DNA from: Sphaerulina vaccinii
Taxonomy: Eukaryota; Ascomycota; Dothideomycetes; Mycosphaerellales; Mycosphaerellaceae
Direction of reading: 5' to 3'
NCBI GenBank assembly: GCA_022570795.1
Contig: JAKUDP010000010.1
Coordinates: 806,001 to 870,000 of the forward strand
DNA: 64,000 bases
Made by a program: the position numbers and the translations under genes. Below are positions 53,925 to 64,000 of this stretch, piece by piece. Numbering within the stretch: the stretch's first letter is position 1; each line of letters starts with the position of its first letter. The notes under the pieces were generated by a model, which was given only the letters and a program-made list of their open reading frames with translations, was not told the DNA's origin and ran no database searches.

Positions 53925-55003
53925 CTACCACCACTTCTCACAAAGGACGCGATCGGGTGACATGCCCGACTGCTTGCTCAACATCGCCACGACTTCGTCG
54001 GTAATCTTCGGCGGGCCACACACGTACGCAGCGGTGTTCTTGCGATCGTGCTCGGGCCCAAGTAAACTTGCTTTGTAGCCATCCAGAGCCTTCACAAGAT
54101 CATCGTCTTGCCAGCGTCTGCCATATGTGCGATTGGGTAACTTCCCATGCTCAATCACTCCCTCGTCACCAAGTCCCGTAAGGAAGACGCTCAACGTCAC
54201 GTTAGGATCTGCTGCCATAGCTATGGAGTCCATAAGTCGCGGCAAGAACAGTATCTTTTGTGGGTCAAGGTCGGCTTCAGACTTCGTTGCATAGATGAAG
54301 TGTATCTCAGGAGGTCGCAGATGATTTGGAAGACGGACCAGTGTTGTAAATATCGATATCAATGGGCTTGGTTGGGACGTCAGCATATGTCATGATGCAA
54401 AAGGCTAGAGGACTGACTTGATCCCCACACCTCCCGCTACGAGTACAAGACGTTCGATCCTCGTCTTCAAACTCTGAGAAGGCCATGTGAAGCTGCCACC
54501 GAATCTGACAGCGAGTTGAGTACCTAATATTTCATCTGCTGGTCGCCAAAGCCACTGTGCGGGCGGATTCTTGCTCTTTTGTACAGCTAGCTCAATATAA
54601 GGCGCAGAGTGACTACTAGGTCTGGCTTCACTTGGGGTGGATGTGATCGTGAAGCCGCCCGCCTGTGGTAAGGCTGGTAGGAATGTATCGACCCATTGAC
54701 CAGGTAGAAACTGACTGCGTGTCAGTCAGTGTAGAGCTAGACGGCTGAGGCTGCATGTATACACACTCTGATGGTATGATTCGGGTCTACAGCACTCAAG
54801 CGCAGCAGCCTGATACTGTCGTTGATCTGTCTGATGTTCGATAACACGACAGGCTCGATCTGTGGTTCTCTTGGCTCAGTTTGTGTCCTCTGCTCATGAG
54901 GAGCAGAGGACCGTATGGTCGCCATCGATCGATAACTGTATTTGGAGAAAGCTGTCCACTTCCATACAGATGATGGTCTTACACAACTTATTCGGATCAG
55001 CAT
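53925..55003 (-). CDS. OXNAD1-like mitochondrial FAD/NAD(P)-binding oxidoreductase
   Basis: A ferredoxin-reductase-fold flavoprotein related to OXNAD1; the electron donor and acceptor are unknown. Three exons (54767-55003, 54418-54710, 53925-54366) with 56- and 51-nt introns give 323 aa, close to human OXNAD1 (312). The basic N-terminus (MLIRISCVRPSSVWKW...) looks like a mitochondrial presequence. The FAD domain has HTIRFLPGQWVDTF across intron 1 and GGFTITSTPSEARPSS. The NAD domain has LVLVAGGVGINPLISIF, with intron 2 splitting GVGI|N, and ends AAYVCGPPKITDEVVAML, then DRVLCEKWW. The acceptor for intron 1 is the second of two AGs (GCAGTCAG); only the second keeps frame. Confidence 0.87.
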
Positions 55004-55239
55004 TGTTGAATGTCGAAGTTGAAATGGTCATCGTTTGAAGGTTCACATCAGTGACAACCGAGCCCCTCGTGTCGAGCCTCTTCTCACCTCGTCTCGGGAG
55101 CTGGCCGACCTGGCCGACCTCGCCTGACAGTAGACGCGATCATCCACATCCGTTTGTCTTGTCAACAAACAATACTCGTTATACTTTGCATCATTCATCG
55201 TTCTTCATGCGTGGCTTCGGTTCCTACGAATAATTCGAC
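55004..55239. promoter_or_regulatory. Short shared promoter between the OXNAD1-like and amidohydrolase genes
   Basis: Only 236 bases separate the two divergent start codons, so core promoters and leaders of both genes must share this stretch. No TATA box or known motif stands out. Confidence 0.5.
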
Positions 55240-58208
55240 ATGGACAAGTTTGAGGAGTTCGATGGTCTGCCTGCCTATACAAGGACAGACCAATATGCAC
55301 AGCAACGCCGGAAGAAACGGTTGGGGCGTAGATTGGCGAAGCTCAGTATCTTAGCATGTCTTGTGTACACACTCTACAGCATCTCTACTACGCGAGGCAA
55401 TGCGTCTCACCAGGGACAGCTCTCTGCCGATAGGCTGAATCAGGACTACATCACTTGTGCTAAACTGCGAACGAAGCCAGAGGATCCCAGTGGCTATCGC
55501 AATGCTAGTGCTCGATACGTTGAGGGCGTGAAGCCAGTTCTCATTCGGAATGCTACTGTTTGGACAGGCGAGCCAAAGCCCGGCTCTGAAGACTACTCCT
55601 GGGAGAAGCTCGAAGTGTTGCTCGAACACGGCTTGATTAAGAAAGTGAGCGAGCATATCAGAGACGACGAGCTGCCTGATGTCTATGATGTCGTCGACGC
55701 AAAAGGGAGGCAACTCACTACCGGTATCATTGACATGCACTCCCACACCGGAGTCGACTCACTGCCTGACTTGACCGGCACTAGTGACACGAACGAATTG
55801 TCTAGCGATGTCACTCCTTATGTTCGTAGTCTGGACGGCTTCAATCCACTGGATCCTCAGATCCAAGTCATCAAATCTGGTGGAGTCACGACCTCGCTGA
55901 TCCTTCCAGGCAGTGGGAACAATATCGGAGGGGAGGCTTTCGTGATCAAACACGCTGTTGGTAAGGCCGATGGCAGACCAGGACTGAGCATAGAGAGCTT
56001 GCTTGCCGATCCGGGCAGAACACATCGTTACATCAAGATGGCTTGCGGAGAGAATGCGAAGAGGGTGTATGGCAAATTTGGCGAAAGAGGCCCATTCTCG
56101 CGACTAGGAGAGGCCTGGGAGTTTCGACATGCATTTGAGCAAGCTGCTTTGCTTAAGACCTCACAAGATGATTGGTGTGCAGCTGCAGACTCCATCGGTG
56201 CAGAAAGCATGACTTCCTATCTCCCTAAAGATCTTCGATGGGAGACACTATCCGCTGTGCTACGAGGACAAGTCATGGTAAACACGCATTGCTACACTAT
56301 TCCAGACCTCGAGTCCTTCATTGGCTACACGAACGAGTTCAAGTTCCCTGTTCGGGCTTTCCATCACGCCCATCAAACATATCTCATTCCAGAGGTCCTC
56401 AAACGCGTCTATGGCGGACGAGCGCCGGCTGCTGCCCTGTTCGCGGACAATATGGGCTACAAAGCCGAAGCGTACGTGGCATCTGAACAAGCTGGAAAGA
56501 TACTACACGATAATGGCATTACGCCAGTATATGTGAGCGACAATCCAGTCATCAATGCTCAGCACGTGGTTTTCGAGGCTGCCAAGGCATACAAAAATGG
56601 TCTTCCGTATCATGTCGCACTGGCAGGTGTGACTAGTGCATCAGCTGAATTGTAAGTACAATGGTGGACTGAAGACCTGCCCTTTTACCAGTGTCTCATC
56701 GAGCTCGAGTCTACTGTGGCAATGAGCTTTTAGACAGCGAGCACTGAAGTCCGTTCGCAATTCCCTGAGTTGCTTGCTAATCTACTATTCTCAGGCTCGG
56801 ACTTGGTGAACGGATTGGCAAGATCAAAGCTGGATATGATGCCGATGTCACTCTTTGGGACTCTGACCCACTGTCCGTGGGCGCGACACCAGTCCAAGTG
56901 TTCATCGATGGGCAGAAGCAGTTCAAGGACCCAGTCGGGCTCCAGAAGCCTATAACAGCTCCGCTTGAGACAAGCGTGTATCCAATTCTCGAGAAGCAGG
57001 ACACAGAAACGAGCAGCTTTGTGTTCACCGGCATTTCCAGGATCCATCTTCCTGGTCACGAGGAGGCAACTAACTTGCATGAGAATGCCACTTTGGTAGT
57101 AGCAAATGGCCAGATCGTGTGTGCAGGTTACTGCGAGCATGAGATTTCAGCGACGAGCAACATCGTGGCCATGAAGGACGGCCATGTCACGCCGCCTTTG
57201 ACAGCATTCGGCAGTCTTCTCGGCCTTGAAGAGATTGCAGCTGAAGATGATACATCTGATGGATCTCTATCGCAAGACACCTTCGCAAGTGCAGTAAATG
57301 GCTTACGTTTTGAAGGCAAGAACCTCATCGCAGCATACAGTCATGGTGTCACCAAAGCTATCACAGCACCAAAGTTCGCTGGTTCAGAGCACAAAGGTCT
57401 CAGCGCCGCATTCCGCACAGGAGCGAAACATGCTCTGGAGAAGCATGCCATTGTGAACCCTGCTGTTGCGCTTCACTACACTCTAGTCAAGGAAGGAAAG
57501 ACTCCCAGTATCTCCAGTGCCATTGCTGAGCTGAAGTCGAAACTTCTAGGCGCAGTCACATCAGACTCGAAGAAAGAGGGCGATGCGAAGAAGCCTCTCC
57601 AGCCGGAAGACCTTGCTCTAGCTCAAGTCGTGAACGGCACTCTACCTCTAGTCATTGGCGTGCACTCCGCCGACACGATCGCCTCACTCATTCGCTTGAA
57701 AACCGAAGTCGAAATTGCAATTTCATCAGCTCACGCCAACAAGTCAAGTCCGGCATCAATCAACTTAGTCCTCCTAGGTGGAGCAGAAAGCCACATTCTA
57801 GCACCAGAGCTGGCTGCAGCTAACATCTCGGTCGTTCTTGCTCCTCTCTTCAGCTATGCAACAACGTGGGATCAACGCCGAGCATTGACTGGAGCACCGC
57901 TCACCAATGGCACAGCAATCGATGTGTTGTATGAGGCGGGTGTGAAAGTCGCTATAGGTGTTGATGAAGATTGGGAAGCACGAGATCTCTTCTTGCAAGC
58001 TGGAATCGTACACGCGAACAGTGGTGGCGCGATCAGCGAGAGTGAGGCGTTGGCGATGGCATCGACCAACATCTATGAGATGCTTGGACTGAAAGAGGGG
58101 ACGGAGGAGTTCAGCGAGTTTGTTGTGTTCGAGGGCAGTCCCTTGACTATTGGTGGCCAGCTTCGGGCTGTAGCTGATGGCCGCGGAGTTGTGGGTGTTT
58201 GGTTGTGA
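55240..58208 (+). CDS. Membrane-anchored amidohydrolase-superfamily protein, double length
   Basis: Two exons (55240-56651 and 56795-58208, 143-nt intron) give 941 aa. A cytosolic basic stretch (RRKKRLGRRLAK) precedes one signal-anchor helix (LSILACLVYTLYSIST, ~35-52). The catalytic half starts with a beta-sandwich strand (ILIRNATVWTG-like) and the metal-binding HxH at His167/His169 in IDMHSHTG, followed by GVTTSLILPGSGNN, VNTHCYTI and FHHAHQ, which supply further His ligands, and PVYVSDNPVIN with the catalytic Asp. The C-terminal half (from about residue 500) repeats the theme with LVVANGQIVCAG and a GVDEDWEARDL segment but lacks the HxH pair. The closest groups are imidazolonepropionase-like amidohydrolases. 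The substrate is unknown. Confidence 0.87.
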
Positions 58209-58435
58209 AATGCTTCGATGTGAGAAACTTGTGAAGAGAGAATATGTGCAAGAGTATGCCTTTGATAGATATTCTTCCTATCTCGATTCGCAAGGCTACA
58301 GCATATCTCATCTCCGAGTGAGCACATCAGGGTGTATATCTCTGGCTATATGCTTGAGTGCCTGGACACCTGACCATACTTCTGCCAGGTGTCTCTTGCC
58401 CAGTAAGGTTTATCTCATGCCACCTTCAGACGTTC

Positions 58436-61400
58436 TCATCTCTTCGCTGCTTGTGCCACGAACGAGCTGAAGAACTTCCGGAACGTCAAGGCATCGCCAC
58501 TGATACTAGTGAGGTAGGATTGAATGCCATCATCTCCTACGCCAAGGTTACGCAGCTCGTTCTGCAGCTGAGTCTGGTAGGCGAACCCATTCTTACGGAG
58601 AATCGTCCACTGCAGCACGCCAGCTTCCTGCAGCACTGTCCGCATCTGTGCATCATGCGGGCTGAATCCTTGCGTGGAGACCAGTGTCCATGGTAGAGGT
58701 GCAAACTGCGTAAGAATGAAGGTGTCGAAGCCAGGAAGAGCAGGCTGAGCAACTGCATCGGTGGCGGCAAAGTTGGCCAAGTCTGGACCTCCCCAAATGC
58801 TTGTGATCTTGGTCAAGACGGCAAAGGCTAGTCTCGCACTTTGCGCATCCGAGATCTCACAAGAGAAGCGCGTGATCGAGGCTACGAAGGTGTCGAAGAT
58901 ACCTTGATTCGTGGGTGAGACGATAACAGAGCCGAGGTCGTGGTTGAGAATAACAAGCACGAAATTGAGGTACTCTCGCCTCAGCTCCCTCAGCTGTATC
59001 TCGTCATCTGTGCCAGTGATCTCCTGAGAGAAGCCAGAGAAGACACGCTGAAGTAGAGGCGATAGCAGTTGGTCGAGTATGGTGAAGATCTCCGTCTTGA
59101 AGCCGAACACGACTTGGCCCAGAGTCCGCAAGAACATGGCCATCTCGTCGTTCGATGATGCCGACGACAACAGTCCTTCAATCCAGCGTGGAAGCTGAGG
59201 TAGTACTTGTGCTCCCAGGACACCCAGGAAGCGCGAGAAAGCATGTCGCGCAGCTGCTCGGAGCTCTGAGTTGTGCTTAAGATTCTCGAGCGCGAGCAGG
59301 ACTGTCTCGCCGGCAGACTCGAACTCTTTTGCGAGCTCTGCTGCCGGTGGTGTACTATTGACCGCTCCAGGAGTCCAGTCTGAAAAGCCATTCGCAAGTG
59401 CTCCGAGTGCCATTATCACATGGTGTACTTGTAGGATAGCCCTTTCATCGCCGTTTCTCGCTGCTGTTAGATGATTGTTCAAGTCCAAAGCTAGAGGTTC
59501 TATGACCGTCTTCGCTATAGCGACTTTCGTAGGTATCGGTACGTTCTGTGTAGAAGATACCTGACCAATGGCTTCGAAGAGATATTGCTGGTTCTGGAAA
59601 GCAGCGTCTGTTGAAACTCCATCGCTGGAAGAGTCATCGTCCTCGTCCTTGTCGGTCGGCAACTCGGCTTTGATCGTCAAGAGGTCAGATACGGCCTGCA
59701 CGATTGTTTGCGCATACTCTCCCAACTGTGCTCGCAGATGCTTCACAAAGCGTTGGAAGAGGTACCATGATCGCAGCCGCACTTTATTGTGATCACTGTG
59801 GATAAAGGTTACGAAGTTCTCGAGAACTTTAGGAATCCCTGCAATGTTTTGTTCGAAGTACTGCACGTATCGAACGCAGATCTCCATGTACTGAAGCTGC
59901 ACAGCAGGGTGTGGATATGTGGCCAAATCCGAAGCCACCAAGGTCGACATCATCTCCACGAGACGCGAGGCCGCCTCCGAAGTTGGCTTCGTCTTGTTAT
60001 ACAGCCCACCCTTGTTGATGGCCAACTCGCCAAAGTAGTGCATCTCGAGCAGAGCCAGGTCCAGGTCTCGCCAATTTGGACGATCGTCTGTGCCAAGCCG
60101 CCCTAAAGTGTTAGCCACGACTCGAGTGAGACTGTCCATGTACATGGTTTCATCAACAGCAGCAACTGTCTGCTGAAGAACATGTAGGCGCTTCCTCAAT
60201 TCCTGGAACTCCGCCTCGTCTGTTTGGTCATCCTCATCGCCCCAGCTGGCAGTATCGTCATACTTCATCTTGGCCACAATGGCATCAAGGATCGGTGGCA
60301 ACATGCCTGAGTAGTGACTTGGTAGGCCGCCCTTCGACTTGTTCAATCTCCGGAACAACGTGAGCAGGTCTGTCAATGACGGGATTACAGCAGAGCAGAT
60401 CTCATCGTACTCGTCGGAGAAGAAGCGGAGCAGGTACGGGACGAATGTTTGTAGCTGCTGATCGGCTTTCGTCCGGGTCTGAGCGTCGATGCTGTCGTTG
60501 TCCAAGACCTTGACCACATCGAAGACTACGTTATTCACCAGTTTCGCTACCGTCTCTGCCAGATCCGTATCGTAGTCTGAGGTTTTCCGTAGATCAGAGA
60601 GTGCAGCGCTGGTGATGAGCTGTCCGACTATGTTCTCCAGGTTGAGGTAGCCAATAAGCTCCACTTTATCGTTCGGTTGCATCTTCTTGCCCACTGTTTC
60701 TGTGAACGTGTCGATGGCAGCATCGCGTGCCTTTGCCTCCCTGCTCGCGGCATTGAAAGTTCCCTGCTGGCCAGCAATCTCGAGCAGTGCTCCTTGGATA
60801 CGCTCATTGATGACGAGCCATATATCAATCCAGCTGACGTATTTTGCAATCGTCCGCAAGCACATCTCTACCAGTCCAAGGTCCAGCTGTCTCCACCTTG
60901 CAAGAATCTCCTGCCATATCGCCGCAATCTTGTTCACATCCCTTGTCCTGACCAAGTCTTTCAATTCTGCACTGCGCTTTGCCTCCTCTGGCGTCCGTGG
61001 GATCATCACATCCGCAATTTCATCGTGGATCGAGCCCAGAATTCGCAGCAGCAGGACAGTAGGAGCATAGGCTCCATCAGAACCAGTCCCGGAGCCCGAA
61101 CCTGCCAGCGCAATGAACTCATCGAAGAAAGCCGTCCAGTCCGAAGCATAGAGCGATGTGAAGAGATATGTGAGAGTCTGCGTGACTTTGTTCTGGATGG
61201 TCGGAGTGTCTGTCTCTGTTGACGTAGGACTGTATCGCCGGCGCACGTAGTCCATCAGACGGTACCTCACATCGTTTAGGCCCGCCTGATCTAGCTGCTG
61301 CGTCTGCACGGCATTGTTGACGATCTCCAGGCACACGAGCCGTACCACCTCTGATGGAGAAGGCTGCCTAGTGACCAAGGTCAAGCAGACCTGCCAAGCG

Positions 61401-61510
61401 TTCCGGTCCTGCTTCAAGACATTCAAGAAGTCATATGCCTGGCCTTTGAGGTTCTGTTCCGTAGTTGGGTTGAAAGCGAGTTCGATGGCGCTTTCAACTT
61501 GTGTGTCCAT
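58436..61510 (-). CDS. los1: Exportin-T (tRNA nuclear exporter Los1/XPOT)
   Basis: A karyopherin-beta family HEAT-repeat protein that exports mature tRNA from the nucleus with Ran-GTP. Intronless, 1024 aa from the ATG of MDTQVESAIELAFNP. The frame continues upstream to a TTG but without another ATG. The N-terminus (~1-160) has the Ran-binding Xpo1-like region: LKGQAYDFLNVLKQD, EVVRLVCLEIVNNAVQTQQL and TQTLTYLFTSLYASDWTAFF. Downstream, NKVRLRSWYLFQRFVKHLR is highly characteristic of exportin-T, followed by QYLFEAIGQVSS. The length matches fungal Los1. The small membrane-protein gene lies upstream on the same strand. Confidence 0.92.
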   Translation of the reverse strand: MDTQVESAIELAFNPTTEQNLKGQAYDFLNVLKQDRNAWQVCLTLVTRQPSPSEVVRLVCLEIVNNAVQTQQLDQAGLNDVRYRLMDYVRRRYSPTSTETDTPTIQNKVTQTLTYLFTSLYASDWTAFFDEFIALAGSGSGTGSDGAYAPTVLLLRILGSIHDEIADVMIPRTPEEAKRSAELKDLVRTRDVNKIAAIWQEILARWRQLDLGLVEMCLRTIAKYVSWIDIWLVINERIQGALLEIAGQQGTFNAASREAKARDAAIDTFTETVGKKMQPNDKVELIGYLNLENIVGQLITSAALSDLRKTSDYDTDLAETVAKLVNNVVFDVVKVLDNDSIDAQTRTKADQQLQTFVPYLLRFFSDEYDEICSAVIPSLTDLLTLFRRLNKSKGGLPSHYSGMLPPILDAIVAKMKYDDTASWGDEDDQTDEAEFQELRKRLHVLQQTVAAVDETMYMDSLTRVVANTLGRLGTDDRPNWRDLDLALLEMHYFGELAINKGGLYNKTKPTSEAASRLVEMMSTLVASDLATYPHPAVQLQYMEICVRYVQYFEQNIAGIPKVLENFVTFIHSDHNKVRLRSWYLFQRFVKHLRAQLGEYAQTIVQAVSDLLTIKAELPTDKDEDDDSSSDGVSTDAAFQNQQYLFEAIGQVSSTQNVPIPTKVAIAKTVIEPLALDLNNHLTAARNGDERAILQVHHVIMALGALANGFSDWTPGAVNSTPPAAELAKEFESAGETVLLALENLKHNSELRAAARHAFSRFLGVLGAQVLPQLPRWIEGLLSSASSNDEMAMFLRTLGQVVFGFKTEIFTILDQLLSPLLQRVFSGFSQEITGTDDEIQLRELRREYLNFVLVILNHDLGSVIVSPTNQGIFDTFVASITRFSCEISDAQSARLAFAVLTKITSIWGGPDLANFAATDAVAQPALPGFDTFILTQFAPLPWTLVSTQGFSPHDAQMRTVLQEAGVLQWTILRKNGFAYQTQLQNELRNLGVGDDGIQSYLTSISGDALTFRKFFSSFVAQAAKR

Positions 61511-62009
61511 ATTCTTCCCGTCACCGGCTCTCACGTGTGAGAGGTGTGATGTTGTATGTGTTCTCCAAATCAATCATGGCAGTGTGAGTGACACTGCACG
61601 TTCGGAGGTATCTATTGCTGCATCTCGCCGGCGTGCTCAGAAGTATCGATGGAGTTATATTATTGTGCGGGCGGTGAGTCAAAGCAAGGTGAGTCTCGTT
61701 GCTTCTCTGGTACTGCTGTGTTGTGTCTTGGCGTGGTGTCTGCGGGAGTAAATGAAGTCGAAAAGTGTCGATCGCGGAGTCAATGGCAGGCAGGAGTGGT
61801 GTTCGTGGCGTCTTTGTGCAGTGGTGGTCGGTGGATATGAGTGCGCATGTGAGCTACAAAAACAAACTGCTGACTAAGAGGTTGGAGGGGCTATAATTGA
61901 GAGTGAGGGAAGAGAGAACACATTTATACATTCAATGAGATTCGTAATCATATATACAGCGAGATTGATCTCGAGGGTATCGCAAAACAGATCACTCCAG
62001 CACTCCACC
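61511..62009. other. Intergenic region upstream of los1
   Basis: About 500 bases between two same-strand genes with no recognised feature. Confidence 0.55.
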
Positions 62010-63011
62010 TCACCTCGCATCCGGAACAGCCTGCGAACCATGATGAAAGTCTCTGAAAGGCAGCGCTCTGCTTGGACCAGCATTAGACACATTGACATGC
62101 ACAGGTGCCTCGCCTCCATTTAGCTGTGTGAATGCCACCGTCCGAGGTGTCATTGGATTGTTGACCACACCAAAAGAAGGCGTCTTGGGTAGGTTCAAGA
62201 AGAGCTGTCGATTGTGCTCTCTTCTCTCCTCCTTGGTAAGATCATCGTCCAAGCCATACATTGAAAGCTTCTTCATCTCAAGGTCTGATCGGCGGTCTGC
62301 TTCGCGCTCGAGTCGCTCCTGTGGCGTAGGTATCGAGCTCCAAGCAGAATGAGCGAGGTATACGACGAAAAGCGCTCTGCTATGAGTCAGTCATCGCACG
62401 AGGACATCTGAGTGATTCGCTTCACTTACAGCATGACGATAGTGACAGCAAAGCTTGCACGTGCTTGCAAACAGTATCCTTTGTTACCCGGGGTAGCATA
62501 AGAGCAGCCTTTGCTCAGATACCATGGCATGCCAGGCGATGGGTGGTTTACGTCGCTCATATCTGGCCTGGACTGGTTGTAGATGCTCACGGAGTACAGC
62601 GCAACCAGGAGCGCGTGCACGAGGACGCTCAAGGCCGGAATGAAGATGTGCATGATGAACATTGCACTCTTCGCGAGCAGTATGAACATGCTCAATATAC
62701 TGATAACCACATTGAACTCGGTCATGCTATGATATGTCAATTGCCAGCAGCTTGAGCATCAAGAAGTGTACGCACTAGCTACTCCATATCTCCGGAACAT
62801 GCGCTGGCCGCCAGTTCGCATAGTCGTAGAGGATCGAGCTGGGCGCACTGTTGAAGCCTTTATCGAAACCATTCTGCCAGAGTAACGTGCGGTATGTGTT
62901 CGGATGTGCGATGCCCATGAGCGTCAACATTGCCACAGTCAACGGAAACTCCACGAGCATAAGTATCACGAAGACCTTCGGCATCCGCCATTGCTTTGCG
63001 ATCACGGTCAT
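62010..63011 (-). CDS. Four-helix fungal membrane protein, function unknown
   Basis: Three exons (62776-63011, 62430-62726, 62010-62376) join in frame to 299 aa. Four hydrophobic segments are visible: VFVILMLVEFPLTVAMLTLM, VVISILSMFILLAKSAMFIM, LSVLVHALLVALYSVSIY and SFAVTIVMLALFVVYLAH. The extracellular or lumenal loops have ANWRPAHVPEIWSS, and SKGCSYATPGNKGYC with two cysteines. A cytosolic tail of ~115 residues (RLEREADRRSDLEMKKLSMY..., later TPRTVAFTQLNG) carries possible phosphorylation sites. The first intron uses GTGCGT with the exon ending in TA, so its TAG is removed. The same architecture (two helices, loop, two helices, acidic/basic tail) occurs in conserved filamentous-fungal proteins of unknown role. 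Confidence 0.83.
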
Positions 63012-64000
63012 CTTGATCTCTATATGCTTCCTGCTCTTTCAGATGATTCTGGCTCCAATCTGCCAGCGTAAGCAGCCAGCTGTCAGGGCACCCGCAAGTC
63101 GCTCGATCCAGTGGTCGTCGCTAGTAGGTCGTAGTCGTCTGCTTGGATGTCCAAGGACAAGCAGACTCACTCACATTGAGGTCTAATGGATAGATGTAAG
63201 TAGGCGAGATGGAGTTGCAGGGGAGCAAGAGTGCGTGCAGTTGCATTTTGACACGCCCATGTGTGCCCACGGCAGACAGCTGCAACACGCATCACGGAGT
63301 GCGCAGCTAATCCTTCAGTGGACGAAGCACAGCTGAAGAGCAAGCGCCGTGATGTGATGCACTGGCCAATGATCATTCATACAAGGCACCTACAAGGATT
63401 TGCAGCGGTAAGAGGGCCGGGCCCTGCTTTCTTGGCCCACCACCTCCACCTCCCAGCACCGGAGGATTTGGTTCGAAAGACCCGGCCTGCAGCATGAAAG
63501 GCAGCAGACGCCACGATAGCACAGTCTTGATGCTCTCGACAGGCTCGGCAGATCGTGTACTACACGCGAAGCCTTTCAGCCAAGCTGACCGAGATCACAG
63601 CTGCTTATTTTCACACCAGTGAAGCCGCAGCTTGTGCTGGTCCAGGCCTTTTCAAGAACACCGTACGAAGGCTGCACGATATTAGCAGACATTTCAACCA
63701 CAGGACCCAGGTCCGACTTCCACTAAATAGCAGTCATTACTTATATTAGCTCAGACTTGCTTGAGAAAAGAGTACTTCAAGCTATGTTCTGCAGGGCTCG
63801 TGACCTGCCCGGTCGGCCAAATGGCATGGGAAAGAGAGCCGCATGCCTCTACCGTCCTAAAGCTATAGCATAGTACCTGCATGCCCCGCTGGACTCTGAG
63901 GGTTGGCAGTTGGCTGACGGATTTGGTTACGAAGAGGCCATGGAATTAGCAGGGATTATATGCCTACCTCATCGAATGTTTGACCAACGTCTAGGAGCTC
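63012..64000. other. Intergenic region at the right edge
   Basis: Nearly 1 kb upstream of the membrane-protein gene with no recognised gene, repeat or RNA. A gene beginning beyond the window could use part of it as promoter. Confidence 0.5.

Noticed and set aside
61511..61573. Upstream extension of exportin-T
   Set aside because: Begins at TTG, lacks an ATG, and the conserved exportin N-terminus starts at MDTQVES.

Overview
This window is nuclear DNA of a filamentous ascomycete. It most resembles a Dothideomycete, but that placement is inference. Support comes from the short spliceosomal introns (mostly 46-143 nt, GTRNGT donors, CTRAC-type branch sites close to the AG), the absence of operons, and fungus-specific families: a Ppo fatty-acid oxygenase, a Vrl1-type VPS9/ankyrin/PX protein, Zip4/Spo22 and a PRXL2-like redox protein. 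I rebuilt exon joins by hand. Every multi-exon model given as firm keeps an open frame across all its splice sites.

Layout. 0-2 kb: no convincing gene, possibly decayed coding sequence. 2-5.4 kb: an MFS transporter facing the enoyl-CoA reductase TSC13. 6.9-11.3 kb: a Ppo-type dioxygenase/P450 with a probable extra 5' exon. 11.7-15.5 kb: a Vrl1 homologue. 15.9-16.4 kb: a small secreted cysteine-rich protein encoded by two exons. 16.7-20.8 kb: two minus-strand translation ATPases (OLA1, GCN20). 22.9-26.3 kb: a large disordered protein. 27.1-36.0 kb: S-adenosylhomocysteine hydrolase, a GPI-type sorbosone-dehydrogenase-like protein, a GT31 glycosyltransferase and cystathionine gamma-lyase. 36.3-44.3 kb: TAF7, an ankyrin protein, three tandem copies of an unidentified repeat, a PRXL2-like protein and mitoribosomal mS38. 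44.3-47.1 kb: gene-poor, with a second structured repeat family and one intron-dense candidate gene. 47.2-63 kb: a C2H2 factor, Spo22/Zip4, an OXNAD1-like oxidoreductase, a membrane amidohydrolase, exportin-T and a four-helix membrane protein.

Most genes are conserved housekeeping genes, and I see no biosynthetic cluster. Two functional links stand out. SAH hydrolase and cystathionine gamma-lyase both act in sulfur amino-acid metabolism, and the latter has a perfect CYS3/MetR consensus site upstream. OLA1 and GCN20 both bear on eIF2 and the integrated stress response. The least explained features are the three ~150-bp repeats at 40.8-41.4 kb, the palindromic duplication at 45.3-45.6 kb, the cysteine-rich secreted protein, and the probable splice that adds about 185 residues to the Ppo enzyme.
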